Positions 1-6,858 of a stretch of DNA of 20,379 nt are shown in pieces. Both the position numbers and the translations under genes were made by a program. A model generated the notes under the pieces. It was not told where the DNA came from, did no database searches, and was given only the letters and a program-made list of their open reading frames with translations. Position 1 is the stretch's first letter; each line of letters begins with the position of its first letter. This DNA is from a virus: positions 1-20,379 of IMG/VR virus record IMGVR_UViG_3300022907_001428; one strand, 5' to 3'.

Positions 1-2
1 AT

Positions 3-602
3 ACCCACCGTGGTGAAGGCAGTCTTCGTGAAGTTAAGAAGAAGTTGTATCTTGCAATGATGACTGTTAACATTCTAGAAGGGTTGCGTTTCTATGTAAG
101 TTTTGCATGTACATTTGGCTTTGGCGAGTTAAAACTAATGGAAGGATCTGCAAAGATTATTTCATTGATTGCTCGTGATGAAGCACAACACCTAGCACTC
201 AGCACACACGTATTGAAGTTGTGGGCACAAGGCAAAGACGATCCAGAGATGGCCGCGATTGCTAAAGAGTGCGAAGAAGATGTATATGCACTATGGCGTG
301 AATGTGTTCTAGAGGAAAAGGATTGGGCAGCTTATTTGTTTAAAGACGGAAGCATGATTGGTCTTAACACTACCCTACTTAATCAGTATGTAGAGTATAT
401 TGCTAATCGTCGTTTGAAAGCACTTAACTTAACTGCTATCTTTGACCAGCCAGTTAACACTAACCCGCTACCTTGGACTACACATTGGTTGTCAAGTTCA
501 GGCTTGCAGGTTGCTCCACAGGAAACAGAAGTAGAATCTTATATTATCGGCGGCATCAAGCAAGACGTTAACACAGAAAGTTTAAAAGGGTTTAGTTTAT
601 GA
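3..602 (+). CDS. nrdB: Ribonucleoside-diphosphate reductase, beta subunit (class Ia), C-terminal part
   Basis: The reading frame is open from base 3, so the gene begins before the window and only about its last 199 codons are present. NrdB carries the diiron-tyrosyl radical that class Ia reductase uses to make deoxynucleotides. The match to E. coli R2 is direct. LEGLRFYVSFAC holds the first helix-borne Glu ligand, RDEAQHL holds the later Glu and His iron ligands, and the AKIISLIARDE block lies between them. The C-terminal tail (EVESYIIGGIKQD, ending in LKGFSL) resembles the peptide that docks on the NrdA large subunit. The stop overlaps the glutaredoxin start (ATGA at 599-602), so the two are translationally coupled. 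The TTG at base 45 is an internal codon, not the start. T4-like phages commonly carry nrdA/nrdB, and nrdA probably lies just upstream. Confidence 0.95.
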   Translation, partial: THRGEGSLREVKKKLYLAMMTVNILEGLRFYVSFACTFGFGELKLMEGSAKIISLIARDEAQHLALSTHVLKLWAQGKDDPEMAAIAKECEEDVYALWRECVLEEKDWAAYLFKDGSMIGLNTTLLNQYVEYIANRRLKALNLTAIFDQPVNTNPLPWTTHWLSSSGLQVAPQETEVESYIIGGIKQDVNTESLKGFSL

Positions 603-850
603 TTGAAATATACGGCAAGCCACAGTGCCCTCATTGTGAGGCAGCAAAACGTATGTGCGAATCTCGAGGTTTAAAATATACATACAAACAACTTGATGTA
701 GACTTTACTCGTGAAGAAGTACTAGAAATGTTCCCTGGAGCACGAACGTTCCCACAGATTATTGTAGGCAGCAACAAAATTGGCGGCTTTGACAAGCTAG
801 GTACATATTTAGAAGAAACCGGATACACCGGAACAGGACACACATTATAA
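599..850 (+). CDS. Glutaredoxin, CPHC type
   Basis: An 83-residue thioredoxin-fold protein of normal glutaredoxin length. The active site CPHC lies at residues 10-13, directly after the first beta strand (MIEIYGKPQ). The conserved TFPQIIV cis-proline region and the GGFDKL glutathione-binding loop follow in the expected order. It probably supplies electrons to the ribonucleotide reductase whose gene it overlaps, the role of T4 NrdC. CPHC in place of the common CPYC is typical of several phage and marine glutaredoxins. The ATG at 599 overlaps the nrdB stop, and its own stop shares a base with the next start at 850. Confidence 0.93.
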   Translation: MIEIYGKPQCPHCEAAKRMCESRGLKYTYKQLDVDFTREEVLEMFPGARTFPQIIVGSNKIGGFDKLGTYLEETGYTGTGHTL

Positions 851-1140
851 TGTTAATTGAAACACCATACAAAGTAAACGATACAGTATCATTTAAGTTA
901 AGTTCGGGCGAAGAAATTCTAGGACGATTAGAATCAGAAGATTCATCTGGTTATACTATTCTTAAACCAATGGTTCTTATTGCAAACGAAAAAGGTCTAG
1001 GACTAGCACCATTTATGTTCTCAGTATCACCTGATGGCAAATTTAAGTTAAATATTAATAGTGTAAGTTGTATTGCAAAAACCGAAAACGAAATTGGAAA
1101 ACAATACATTGCACAAACTAGTGGAATTCAATTGGTATAA
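850..1140 (+). CDS. Small unknown protein, possibly Sm-like beta barrel
   Basis: A 96-residue protein that I do not recognise with certainty. Its start overlaps the glutaredoxin stop by one base (TAATG), which supports translation. The N-terminal half alternates polar and hydrophobic residues, with a VSFKLSSGEEILGRLES stretch that resembles the strand pattern of Sm/LSm proteins. The fold is inference only. No signal peptide or membrane segment is seen. A link to nucleotide metabolism is suggested only by its position behind nrdB and glutaredoxin. Confidence 0.75.
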   Translation: MLIETPYKVNDTVSFKLSSGEEILGRLESEDSSGYTILKPMVLIANEKGLGLAPFMFSVSPDGKFKLNINSVSCIAKTENEIGKQYIAQTSGIQLV

Positions 1141-1147
1141 TATTTAA

Positions 1148-2149
1148 ATGGCAAACACAGTAGCGTCTACACCAACTACAGAAACAGCACCAGAAGACTT
1201 AACTGGTGACACACACGTACATTATGATGTAGGTTATAAAGCTGCGTTTGCAGAAATAGCAAGTTTGTTTGAAGATATTCAAGCAGATTTGCGTATCGTT
1301 ACTGATAGAGCTGACGACGAATCAAAAGGTATGCATGTTAGAAAAGCAGATAGTATTTCTAACAACCCTGCAAACATTGCAGCACAAGCAGCATTAATTG
1401 CAAACTTAGGTCCTGAAGGATTGTCAGTCATTAATGCTGAACTTGCTTCACCAACTGACTTTGGAAATACTAGTGCTGCAAATTATCAATCATTGCGCGG
1501 CGGAAGCGGAATGATAGGTGGCGGTGCTCCACTTGCGCCTGGATACGCAGGAAATACAGCAGCAACAATTACTACATCAACAGGTGAAGTAATTGCAACT
1601 AACAGTGCAAGTCTTGCAGATATTGTTGAAGCTCCGGGAACAGCTACAGGTAATGTTAGATATAACAACACAGGCGCTAAACGTGACTTACCGATTCAGC
1701 AGCAATTAATGGACATTCTTCAAACCGCAGCCGCAGCCGCAGGAGTAGATGTACTTATTAACAGTGGCGGCCAAGTTCCTAAAAGCGAAGGCGGTGTTGA
1801 CGGACGTAATAGAACAGGCTCAAATAGACACGATCGCGGATATGCAGCTGACGTTGCATTGTATGTTCCAGACTTTGGCGGACGCAAACTTAGCAGTAAT
1901 AATTCAGAAGATCTTGCCATCATGATTAAGTTTATGCGCGAGTGCAGAGATGCAGGAGCAACGTCAGTTGGTCAAGGTAATGGCTATATGGGCGACACAG
2001 GAATACACGTTGACATTGCATGGTTAGGACAACAAGCAGGAAAAATTACTGGCATCACTTCAAATAGAACGTGGGGCAGTTCATCAGCAGCATATGCAGG
2101 AGCACCTGATTATATGAAAGAGCTTATGGCACCGAGGGCAAATACATAA
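1148..2149 (+). CDS. Phage protein with C-terminal peptidase M15-like domain
   Basis: A 333-residue protein. Residues 1-100 are helical and charged. Residues 105-175 are rich in Gly, Ala, Ser and Thr, like a linker. The last part (about 178-325) looks like a zinc D,D-/L,D-peptidase of the M15 group. H228-x6-D235 lies in SNRHDRGYAADV and a second HVD begins at H287, giving the His-Asp-His zinc set of the family. Such domains cleave peptide cross-links in peptidoglycan. There is no signal peptide, so action from the virion (tail or baseplate) or at lysis is likely. No strong ribosome binding site precedes the ATG. The stop overlaps the next start by one base. An M15-like domain without peptidase activity cannot be excluded. 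Confidence 0.8.
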   Translation: MANTVASTPTTETAPEDLTGDTHVHYDVGYKAAFAEIASLFEDIQADLRIVTDRADDESKGMHVRKADSISNNPANIAAQAALIANLGPEGLSVINAELASPTDFGNTSAANYQSLRGGSGMIGGGAPLAPGYAGNTAATITTSTGEVIATNSASLADIVEAPGTATGNVRYNNTGAKRDLPIQQQLMDILQTAAAAAGVDVLINSGGQVPKSEGGVDGRNRTGSNRHDRGYAADVALYVPDFGGRKLSSNNSEDLAIMIKFMRECRDAGATSVGQGNGYMGDTGIHVDIAWLGQQAGKITGITSNRTWGSSSAAYAGAPDYMKELMAPRANT

Positions 2150-2871
2150 TGGCTGATTTTAATCATGTTGACTATACCGCAGAACTTAATAGAATAATTG
2201 TAGCTCTAACTGGAATTAGAGATGATGTAAGATTATTGCGCCGCCGAATTGAAGATCCTAATGTAGGTGTAACAATTAATTCAGTAATGAATGATTTTCA
2301 AAAAGCTGTACTTGCTTTAAGCATGAGCGACCAGGGTGCAGGAAATGCAGAAACAGTTCGTCAAACAATTGCAAGCGGCACCGGTGTAAACGGCGGTGGC
2401 GGCAGTGCCACAGCAGTAACTGGTGATGACGGAAATGTAGATCCGGTAGCAGACAGAAAAGCAATACTTGCAGCGTTAGGACAAGATGTTGACAGTACCA
2501 AAGTATTAATTCGTGTAAACGGATTGTATTATTGGGAAGCAGACGCAACAGCAGGACCAGATGACGGCTTGCGCGGATCAGTACCGCAAGTTGTACAATA
2601 TGCATTGGGTGCTCAAATAGGTTATCATGACCTTTCGTCTAACGCACCGAAGCCGGGATCACCGCCAAGTGCTGATGCTATTAATCCAACGGCAACTAGA
2701 AAGCGCTGGCCTGCTCCAAGACCAGAAGGACAAACTGCATTGCCGAATTCAAATCCAAATGCTGATCTAATTAATCCAATAACAGGCGAAATTATTCCTT
2801 TAACAGAAGAACAACAACGTGCAGCAGCAGCGTCCGGAAGTACTCCGACTCCTGCTACTAACGCTCAATAA
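2149..2871 (+). CDS. Unknown phage protein, N-terminus resembling the upstream M15 protein
   Basis: A 240-residue protein of unknown function. Its first 50 residues (YTAELNRIIVALTGIRDDVRLL and the charged stretch after it) resemble residues 30-60 of the preceding protein in spacing of hydrophobic and charged residues, as if both carry the same short helical module. A Gly/Ala/Thr-rich stretch follows (about 80-100). The C-terminal third is rich in Pro, Asn and Ala, with two similar short blocks, SADAINP and NADLINP. No signal peptide, membrane segment or catalytic motif is visible. Its place between two M15-like genes suggests a structural or envelope-related role, but this is inference. Confidence 0.75.
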   Translation: MADFNHVDYTAELNRIIVALTGIRDDVRLLRRRIEDPNVGVTINSVMNDFQKAVLALSMSDQGAGNAETVRQTIASGTGVNGGGGSATAVTGDDGNVDPVADRKAILAALGQDVDSTKVLIRVNGLYYWEADATAGPDDGLRGSVPQVVQYALGAQIGYHDLSSNAPKPGSPPSADAINPTATRKRWPAPRPEGQTALPNSNPNADLINPITGEIIPLTEEQQRAAAASGSTPTPATNAQ

Positions 2872-2885
2872 AGATGGAGAGATAA

Positions 2886-3626
2886 ATGCCAAAAGTACAT
2901 AGAGTAGGTGATCAAGACAGCGGCGGCGATATATCTGCTACAGGTAGCGATAATGTATTTGCTAATGGCGGCCCTACACTCGGCGGAAGTATTGCAGCCG
3001 CACTTGGACTCGAAGATGTCGTAGGTATTGATGATGCAACTGCTAGAGGAATTATCGAAGCTAGAGCAGCAGAATTAGCTGCTGGGCGAGATCCAGATCT
3101 TAACGAAGCACTTGAACAGTTTGGAGCAGGTTCGCCAGGTGGAATCAATCCTATAGATGGTTCAACTGATGCAATACCTGCACCAGGATCTGATGCTGCT
3201 GGTGATGCACCGTTTGATCCTAATCGTCCTGCAAGCGAATGGCTAGAATTTCAATCGCACGTTAATTCAGCTGTACTAGATGAAACATTTAACAAAGCAG
3301 TTGCACTAGCTAGAGCAGTAGGTAAACCTTTACGTATCAACAGTGCATATAGAACACCTGAGTATAATGCTAGTATCGGTGGTGCTAGAAATAGCATGCA
3401 TGTTCAAAAGAAGGCTTTAGACATTCAGTGGCCAGCTGACGATCTGACTGGTAGAATTGCATTTATTGAAAAAGCAATACAAGCAGGTTTTACTGGAATC
3501 GGATGTTATAATAGTTTTATGCACGTTGATATTGGTCCAAAAAGACAATGGGGGCCAAATAGTTCTGCTGCTAGTCAATATGAACAATACAAACCTATAC
3601 TAAGACAATACGGATATAGTGTGTAA
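2886..3626 (+). CDS. Peptidase M15-like protein (M15_3 type)
   Basis: A 246-residue protein with a long Gly/Ala/Asp/Pro-rich N-terminal part (1-115) and a C-terminal peptidase M15_3-like domain (about 125-246). The INSAYRTPEYN block is the family's substrate-binding Arg region. H172-x6-D179 (SMHVQKKALDI) and H213 in MHVDIGP supply the zinc ligands. It would cut peptidoglycan stem peptides. A GGAGAG ribosome binding site lies just before the ATG. It is the second M15-like gene within 2.5 kb, but the two domains are of different subtypes and so are not a simple duplication. There is no signal peptide. Confidence 0.85.
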   Translation: MPKVHRVGDQDSGGDISATGSDNVFANGGPTLGGSIAAALGLEDVVGIDDATARGIIEARAAELAAGRDPDLNEALEQFGAGSPGGINPIDGSTDAIPAPGSDAAGDAPFDPNRPASEWLEFQSHVNSAVLDETFNKAVALARAVGKPLRINSAYRTPEYNASIGGARNSMHVQKKALDIQWPADDLTGRIAFIEKAIQAGFTGIGCYNSFMHVDIGPKRQWGPNSSAASQYEQYKPILRQYGYSV

Positions 3627-3629
3627 ATA
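3623..3629 (+). promoter_or_regulatory. Late-promoter-like box GTAAATA
   Basis: GTAAATA overlaps the stop of the M15 gene and matches the TAAATA core of T4-type late promoters. It lies just upstream of a separate sigma70-like promoter. The evidence is motif only. Confidence 0.3.
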
Positions 3630-3631
3630 GG

Positions 3632-3660
3632 TTGACAATTTGCTTTTTTCAGCTTATACT
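3632..3660 (+). promoter_or_regulatory. Sigma70-like promoter for the HAD gene cluster
   Basis: TTGACA at 3632-3637 and TATACT at 3655-3660 are separated by exactly 17 bases. The site lies in the gap between the M15 gene and the HAD-phosphatase gene, about 35 bases before its ATG. This fits a host-polymerase promoter for the run of small genes to 5527. Confidence 0.75.
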
Positions 3661-3695
3661 ATACAAGTAATAAGGCAAATAGAAAAGGCATTTAA

Positions 3696-4295
3696 ATGAA
3701 ATACAATGATAAAGTAATACTTACGGATGCAGACGGCGTTATCCTTAATTGGGAATATGCGTTTACGTGTTGGATGGAACAACACGGTCATACTCAAGTA
3801 GAAGGAGGCAATTTACTCTACAACATGAGTGAGCGTTTTAATATTACTCCAAGCCAAGCATGGCAGCAGGTTAAAATCTTTAACGAAAGTGCAGCAATGG
3901 GATTTCTCCCTGCACTACGTGATGCAATGTACTATGTTAAGCGACTACATGAAGAACACGGATATGTGTTCCGTTGCATTACCAGTATGAGCTTAGACCC
4001 AAACGCAAAGAAATTGCGTCAAATGAATTTGGAAAAGCTGTTTGGAAAAACAGCATTTGAAGAATTAGTTTGTTTAGACACCGGTGCTCCAAAGGATGAA
4101 GCACTTGCGCCTTACAAAGATTCAGGACTATACTGGATTGAAGACAAACTAGAAAATGCAGAATGTGGACTAGACTTAGGTCTAAAGCCAATCTTAATCG
4201 AACATGGATTTAACATGAACGAAACACTTCGGACCGGTATTACCAAGGTAACTAACTGGAAAGAAATATATAATATCATTACAGGAGAAAAATAA
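3696..4295 (+). CDS. HAD-superfamily phosphatase, 5'-nucleotidase-like
   Basis: A 199-residue protein of the haloacid dehalogenase fold. Motif I is DADGV, with nucleophile D11 and acid/base D13. A motif II candidate is the CITSMS Thr/Ser. The motif IV acidic pair is in YWIEDK. Residues between motifs I and II form a helical cap. Related short HAD proteins include the 5'(3')-deoxyribonucleotidases, so a role in clearing nucleotides is possible, but the substrate cannot be read from sequence. The stop overlaps the next ATG by one base. Confidence 0.8.
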   Translation: MKYNDKVILTDADGVILNWEYAFTCWMEQHGHTQVEGGNLLYNMSERFNITPSQAWQQVKIFNESAAMGFLPALRDAMYYVKRLHEEHGYVFRCITSMSLDPNAKKLRQMNLEKLFGKTAFEELVCLDTGAPKDEALAPYKDSGLYWIEDKLENAECGLDLGLKPILIEHGFNMNETLRTGITKVTNWKEIYNIITGEK

Positions 4296-4477
4296 TGACA
4301 CAACCAACTCACGAAGAAATCGTATTGGCATTTAACAACTACTTGAAAGAGCATGCTTCATTCGAGGAAAAAGGCGTGAAAGCAGCAGCTACTCGCGCAC
4401 GTACAGCACTAGGTGATCTAGGCAAACTTACCAAAGAGCGCCGCAAAGAAATCATCGAGAAAAAGAACGCAATGTAA
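4295..4477 (+). CDS. Small basic protein resembling histone H1-like Hc1
   Basis: A 60-residue protein, strongly basic in its second half. The block EKGVKAAATRARTALGDLGK followed by LTKERRKEI resembles the helical repeat of chlamydial Hc1 and of small phage proteins given that name. It probably binds DNA or acts as a small accessory factor; this is inference. It is coupled to the HAD gene (TAATG overlap) and followed after three bases by a small membrane-protein gene. No Cys and no membrane segment are present. Confidence 0.8.
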   Translation: MTQPTHEEIVLAFNNYLKEHASFEEKGVKAAATRARTALGDLGKLTKERRKEIIEKKNAM

Positions 4478-4480
4478 AGG

Positions 4481-4645
4481 ATGAGTATGTGGGAATACTG
4501 GTGTAAAGCCATTGGTACGAAAGCATACGAAGACAACAAAAAAGCAGACAGAGTTGCAATAATTAGAACCTTTTGGGTTGTAATAAATGTTGTAACCTGT
4601 CTGTTTATTATTGTCGGTAATGGCCGCAATTTAGGACTTTGGTAA
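4481..4645 (+). CDS. Small membrane protein, 54 residues
   Basis: An ORF of 54 codons with its ATG at 4481 preceded by AAAGG. The N-terminal half is aromatic and charged (MSMWEYWCKAIGTKAYEDNK). Residues 31-45 (FWVVINVVTCLFIIV) form one membrane-spanning helix. The stop overlaps the next ATG at 4645 (TAATG), the same coupling seen in neighbouring genes, which argues strongly that it is translated. Similar short proteins beginning with a WEYW motif occur in T4-like marine phages as far as I recall. Function unknown. Confidence 0.8.
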   Translation: MSMWEYWCKAIGTKAYEDNKKADRVAIIRTFWVVINVVTCLFIIVGNGRNLGLW

Positions 4646-4905
4646 TGAGATTCTATCTAGGATCATGTGAGATGAAATGGTCTCACAAGGATAAAATGGA
4701 ACAGCGCTGGATACGTAGAGAACTCGGTGAAGAACTATTTGAAGAAATTCAATCACACACAATTGTAATACTCCGAAGTAACAGTCAATCATTGCCCGGT
4801 GACATTTATAAGAGATGTGATGTGTACGTAGATATAGAAGACGATAGACATGCAACATTATTTGCACTAAAGTTTTCAAAAGCAAAAAAGGTAGAACTAG
4901 TATGA
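4645..4905 (+). CDS. Unknown protein, 86 residues
   Basis: A small charged protein with no family I can name. ATG 4645 is preferred over the upstream in-frame TTG at 4639 because it overlaps the previous stop exactly like its neighbours. The sequence is rich in Glu, Lys and Arg, with a helical first half (KDKMEQRWIRRELGEELFEE) and a beta-rich second half. The stop overlaps the next start (ATGA at 4902-4905). Confidence 0.75.
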   Translation: MRFYLGSCEMKWSHKDKMEQRWIRRELGEELFEEIQSHTIVILRSNSQSLPGDIYKRCDVYVDIEDDRHATLFALKFSKAKKVELV

Positions 4906-5132
4906 TGTGGGCAGGATATAATATATCACAAGCTGGAGAGAACTTTTGCGTAGAAGGCGACTGGCCAGGTGAAGTTATGGGCAAGAACAAAGACGGTAGC
5001 GACAAAGGTTACGCATTGTATAGACCAGGCGATGTGTTTATCGTAAACGAAGGCGGTTGGCTTTGTAAAGTAGAAGATGTTAGTGCAATGGTAATGAAGT
5101 ATGAAGCACGTAAAAACACCGCAGAAGCCTAA
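4902..5132 (+). CDS. Unknown protein, 76 residues
   Basis: A small soluble protein with aromatic- and Gly-rich beta-type sequence (YALYRPGDVFIVNEGGWLCKVED), reminiscent of a small barrel. The start overlaps the previous stop (ATGA). Its last codons overlap the start of a Lys-rich ORF at 5101. Function unknown. Confidence 0.75.
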   Translation: MMWAGYNISQAGENFCVEGDWPGEVMGKNKDGSDKGYALYRPGDVFIVNEGGWLCKVEDVSAMVMKYEARKNTAEA

Positions 5133-5232
5133 GGCTTGGTCAAATAAGAAGTACGAAGAAGAAATTGAAAAAGAGTTAAAGCCTCTTAAAAAGAAACCTA
5201 AATATAAGGATGATTATTTAGATGAGATGTAA
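5101..5232 (+). CDS. Lys/Glu-rich small protein, 43 residues
   Basis: This ORF fills the gap between two better defined genes, overlapping the upstream gene by 32 bases and the downstream gene by 11. It encodes 43 residues, almost all Lys, Glu, Pro, Tyr and Asp, from MKHVKTPQKPKAW to YKDDYLDEM. The overlaps and the lack of any other use for the gap favour translation, but composition this simple gives no homology signal. Function unknown. Confidence 0.5.
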   Translation: MKHVKTPQKPKAWSNKKYEEEIEKELKPLKKKPKYKDDYLDEM

Positions 5233-5527
5233 ACCAGGTGATATTGCTCGTATTATCTATTCAGTACGTCCAGAGAATATTGGTCGCATTGTAAAAGTAG
5301 TAGAGTATATTGGTAAGTTCAAAGAAGGCGAGCAGTTCGAAGCATATGGGCTTACTTGTACTTGTCTTGTGCATGATCACTTTTGGTGGATTGAAGGCAA
5401 TGATATTGAAATCCAATTCGGTCCAAGCCCCAAGGCATACATTGCTGACACATGGCTAGAACCAATTCGACCAGAAGAAGAAAAAGAAAAGTCTAAAGAA
5501 GAAAAAGAACTTGACATCCATATGTAA
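5222..5527 (+). CDS. Conserved unknown protein, 101 residues
   Basis: The protein begins MRCKPGDIARII, followed by PENIGRIVKVVEY, a pattern I associate with a family of small phage and proteobacterial proteins of unknown role. It ends with a short WLEPIRP block and an acidic/basic tail of Glu and Lys. The start overlaps the 43-codon ORF before it. The tail's last codons contain the TTGACA of the next promoter. Confidence 0.75.
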   Translation: MRCKPGDIARIIYSVRPENIGRIVKVVEYIGKFKEGEQFEAYGLTCTCLVHDHFWWIEGNDIEIQFGPSPKAYIADTWLEPIRPEEEKEKSKEEKELDIHM

Positions 5528-5538
5528 TGTGTTATAGT
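5511..5538 (+). promoter_or_regulatory. Sigma70-like promoter for the prohibitin unit
   Basis: TTGACA at 5511-5516 and TATAGT at 5533-5538 are separated by 16 bases. The -35 box lies inside the end of the preceding gene. Transcription would start about 25 bases before the 35-codon membrane ORF at 5569. Confidence 0.7.
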
Positions 5539-5568
5539 AGTGTTGCAGCAACGTAAAGGAACAATACA

Positions 5569-5676
5569 ATGATGCCATTAGCAATAATCGGATTGTTAGT
5601 TGTAGGTGCAGTAATTGGTGCAGGTGCGTATTATCTGCTTAACAATGTCACTATTAGCAAAGGCAAGCGTAAATGA
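5569..5676 (+). CDS. Membrane peptide, 35 residues, coupled to prohibitin-like gene
   Basis: A 35-codon ORF with an AAAGGA ribosome binding site about eight bases before its ATG. It has a single hydrophobic helix (residues 3-24, LAIIGLLVVGAVIGAGAYYLL) and a basic end (SKGKRK). The stop overlaps the next ATG (ATGA at 5673-5676), so it is probably co-translated with the SPFH protein. As a small membrane partner of an SPFH assembly it would be plausible, but that is inference. Confidence 0.7.
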   Translation: MMPLAIIGLLVVGAVIGAGAYYLLNNVTISKGKRK

Positions 5677-6617
5677 AACGCCCTAATCAAGCAGATTATA
5701 CAAGTCAATATCAATACGAAAACGACATGGACGAATATCGTCAATATATGGAAAGAAAGAAAATGATGCGAACAGGATTTACTATCGGTGGAGCAGTAGT
5801 TGCAGGTCTAATCGGCCTAACTGTGCTTGGAGGTTCTTGGTACACAGTTGACCAAGGTGAACGTGGAGTTATTCTACGTAACGGTGCTATCACTGGTACA
5901 GCAGATCCAGGTCTAGGATTTAAGCTACCTATTGTTGACACAGTAGTCGACATTGATATCCGTACACGAGCAAACTTGTATGAAAATGTAATGGCTTACA
6001 GCCGAGACCAGCAAACAGCAGGACTTAATGTTAGTGTTAACTATCGTGTACCAGCAGACCAAGTGTTGAATGTATACGAAAACTACGGCAGTGTTGAAAA
6101 CCTGCGCAGTCGAGTACTTGATCGTAAAGTATTTGATCAAACCAAGAACGTGTTTGGTCAGTTTAATGCTGTAACAGCGATTCAAGAACGTGCTCGTCTT
6201 GTAGCAGATGTACAGATGGCAATTCAAAATGCTGTACAAGGTCCAATCATTATTGAATCAGTACAGATTGAAAACATTGACTTCTCAGATGCATATGAAA
6301 ACTCGATCGAACAGCGTATGCTTGCAGAAGTCGAAGTTCAAAAGATTCAACAAAACGCAGAGCGTGAGAAGGTGCAAGCTGAGATCAAAGTGATCCAAGC
6401 ACAAGCTGATGCTGATGCTCGAGTTGCACAAGCTACAGCTGAAGCAACAGCAATTACATTGACAGGTAATGCAGAAGCAGAAGCAATCAATGCACGAGGA
6501 CGAGCACTTCGAGACAATCCTACATTGATCCAACTTGTTAGTGCAGAACGTTGGAATGGTGTATTGCCAACCACAATGGTTCCTGGAGCAGCAGTACCGT
6601 TTGTTAACGTAAAGTAA
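5673..6617 (+). CDS. Prohibitin/HflC-like SPFH-domain membrane protein
   Basis: A 314-residue protein. Residues 1-32 are a polar N-terminus, 33-55 a single membrane helix, and about 58-220 an SPFH/band 7 domain (VDQGERGVILRNG, GLGFKLPIVD, NYRVPADQV, IESVQIENIDFSDAYE). A long Ala/Glu/Gln-rich coiled coil (about 222-285) and a hydrophobic end follow. SPFH proteins form ring assemblies on the inner membrane and, as HflK/HflC, hold back the protease FtsH. Prohibitin-like genes are known in T4-like marine phages. A phage version might shield phage proteins from FtsH or act as a membrane scaffold; this is inference. A strong terminator follows. Confidence 0.92.
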   Translation: MKRPNQADYTSQYQYENDMDEYRQYMERKKMMRTGFTIGGAVVAGLIGLTVLGGSWYTVDQGERGVILRNGAITGTADPGLGFKLPIVDTVVDIDIRTRANLYENVMAYSRDQQTAGLNVSVNYRVPADQVLNVYENYGSVENLRSRVLDRKVFDQTKNVFGQFNAVTAIQERARLVADVQMAIQNAVQGPIIIESVQIENIDFSDAYENSIEQRMLAEVEVQKIQQNAEREKVQAEIKVIQAQADADARVAQATAEATAITLTGNAEAEAINARGRALRDNPTLIQLVSAERWNGVLPTTMVPGAAVPFVNVK

Positions 6618-6629
6618 ACTAAAAAGATT

Positions 6630-6650
6630 AGGGCCTTAGGGCCCTTTTCT
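6630..6650 (+). terminator. Rho-independent terminator after the prohibitin-like gene
   Basis: The perfect stem AGGGCC/GGCCCT with a TTAG loop (6630-6645) is followed by TTTTCT. It separates the prohibitin unit from the tmRNA promoter only two bases downstream. Confidence 0.85.
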
Positions 6651-6651
6651 C

Positions 6652-6682
6652 TTGACAAACACTTAATACCAGTGTATAAATA
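6652..6682 (+). promoter_or_regulatory. Promoter of the permuted tmRNA gene, with overlapping late-type box
   Basis: TTGACA (6652-6657), a 17-base spacer and TATAAA (6675-6680) form a strong sigma70-like promoter. The -10 box also reads TATAAATA (6675-6682), the exact T4 late promoter core, so one start site may serve host-type and late phage transcription. The predicted start is near 6687, where the acceptor piece of the tmRNA begins. Confidence 0.75.
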
Positions 6683-6686
6683 GTAT

Positions 6687-6749
6687 TGTAACGTTGAAGC
6701 AATTTGACGACTGAACTGGACCCGGGTGCGATTCCCGGCAGCTCCACCA
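6687..6749 (+). ncRNA. ssrA: tmRNA acceptor piece (3' part of a permuted ssrA)
   Basis: The end of this piece has the tmRNA T arm and acceptor end. The T stem CCGGG/CCCGG surrounds loop TGCGATT, and then CAGCTCC (6739-6745) is followed by ACCA (6746-6749) with the CCA encoded. CAGCTCC pairs with GGGGCTG at 6860-6866, 110 bases downstream, giving a seven-pair acceptor stem with one G-U pair. The order 3' piece, spacer, 5' piece is that of circularly permuted tmRNA genes of alphaproteobacteria and some cyanobacteria, whose product is two RNAs. The 5' boundary is estimated from the promoter. Confidence 0.87.
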
Positions 6750-6762
6750 AAAGGATACTACT

Positions 6763-6858
6763 GTGAGTAATACAACTTACTTAAAGTTACAGCGCATACT
6801 ACTGCCCATAGCAGGCATACTTATGCTTATTGGAACAGTTAGTTTAGTATTTTTTTGA
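6763..6858 (+). CDS. 31-codon membrane-peptide ORF in the tmRNA intervening sequence
   Basis: An open frame of 31 codons lies wholly between the two tmRNA pieces. AAAGGA sits seven bases before a GTG start, and the TGA stop ends one base before G1 of the coding piece (6860). The peptide has a short polar start (MSNTTYLKLQR), then a hydrophobic run (ILLPIAGILMLIGTVSLVFF) able to span a membrane. The good ribosome binding site and exact fit to the spacer suggest a real gene, but a chance ORF in a processed spacer cannot be excluded. Confidence 0.5.
   Translation: MSNTTYLKLQRILLPIAGILMLIGTVSLVFF

Noticed and set aside
4339-4629. Minus-strand ORF opposite the Hc1-like and small membrane genes
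   Set aside because: The plus-strand genes there have overlapping starts and stops and recognisable character. The antisense frame has none.
6208-6393. Plus-strand ORF inside the prohibitin-like gene
   Set aside because: It lies wholly within a well-supported gene in another frame, has basic low-complexity content and no ribosome binding site.
6687-6749. A tRNA gene, because of the T arm and CCA end
   Set aside because: There is no anticodon arm or D arm upstream, and the acceptor strand pairs instead with GGGGCTG 110 bases downstream, as in permuted tmRNA.
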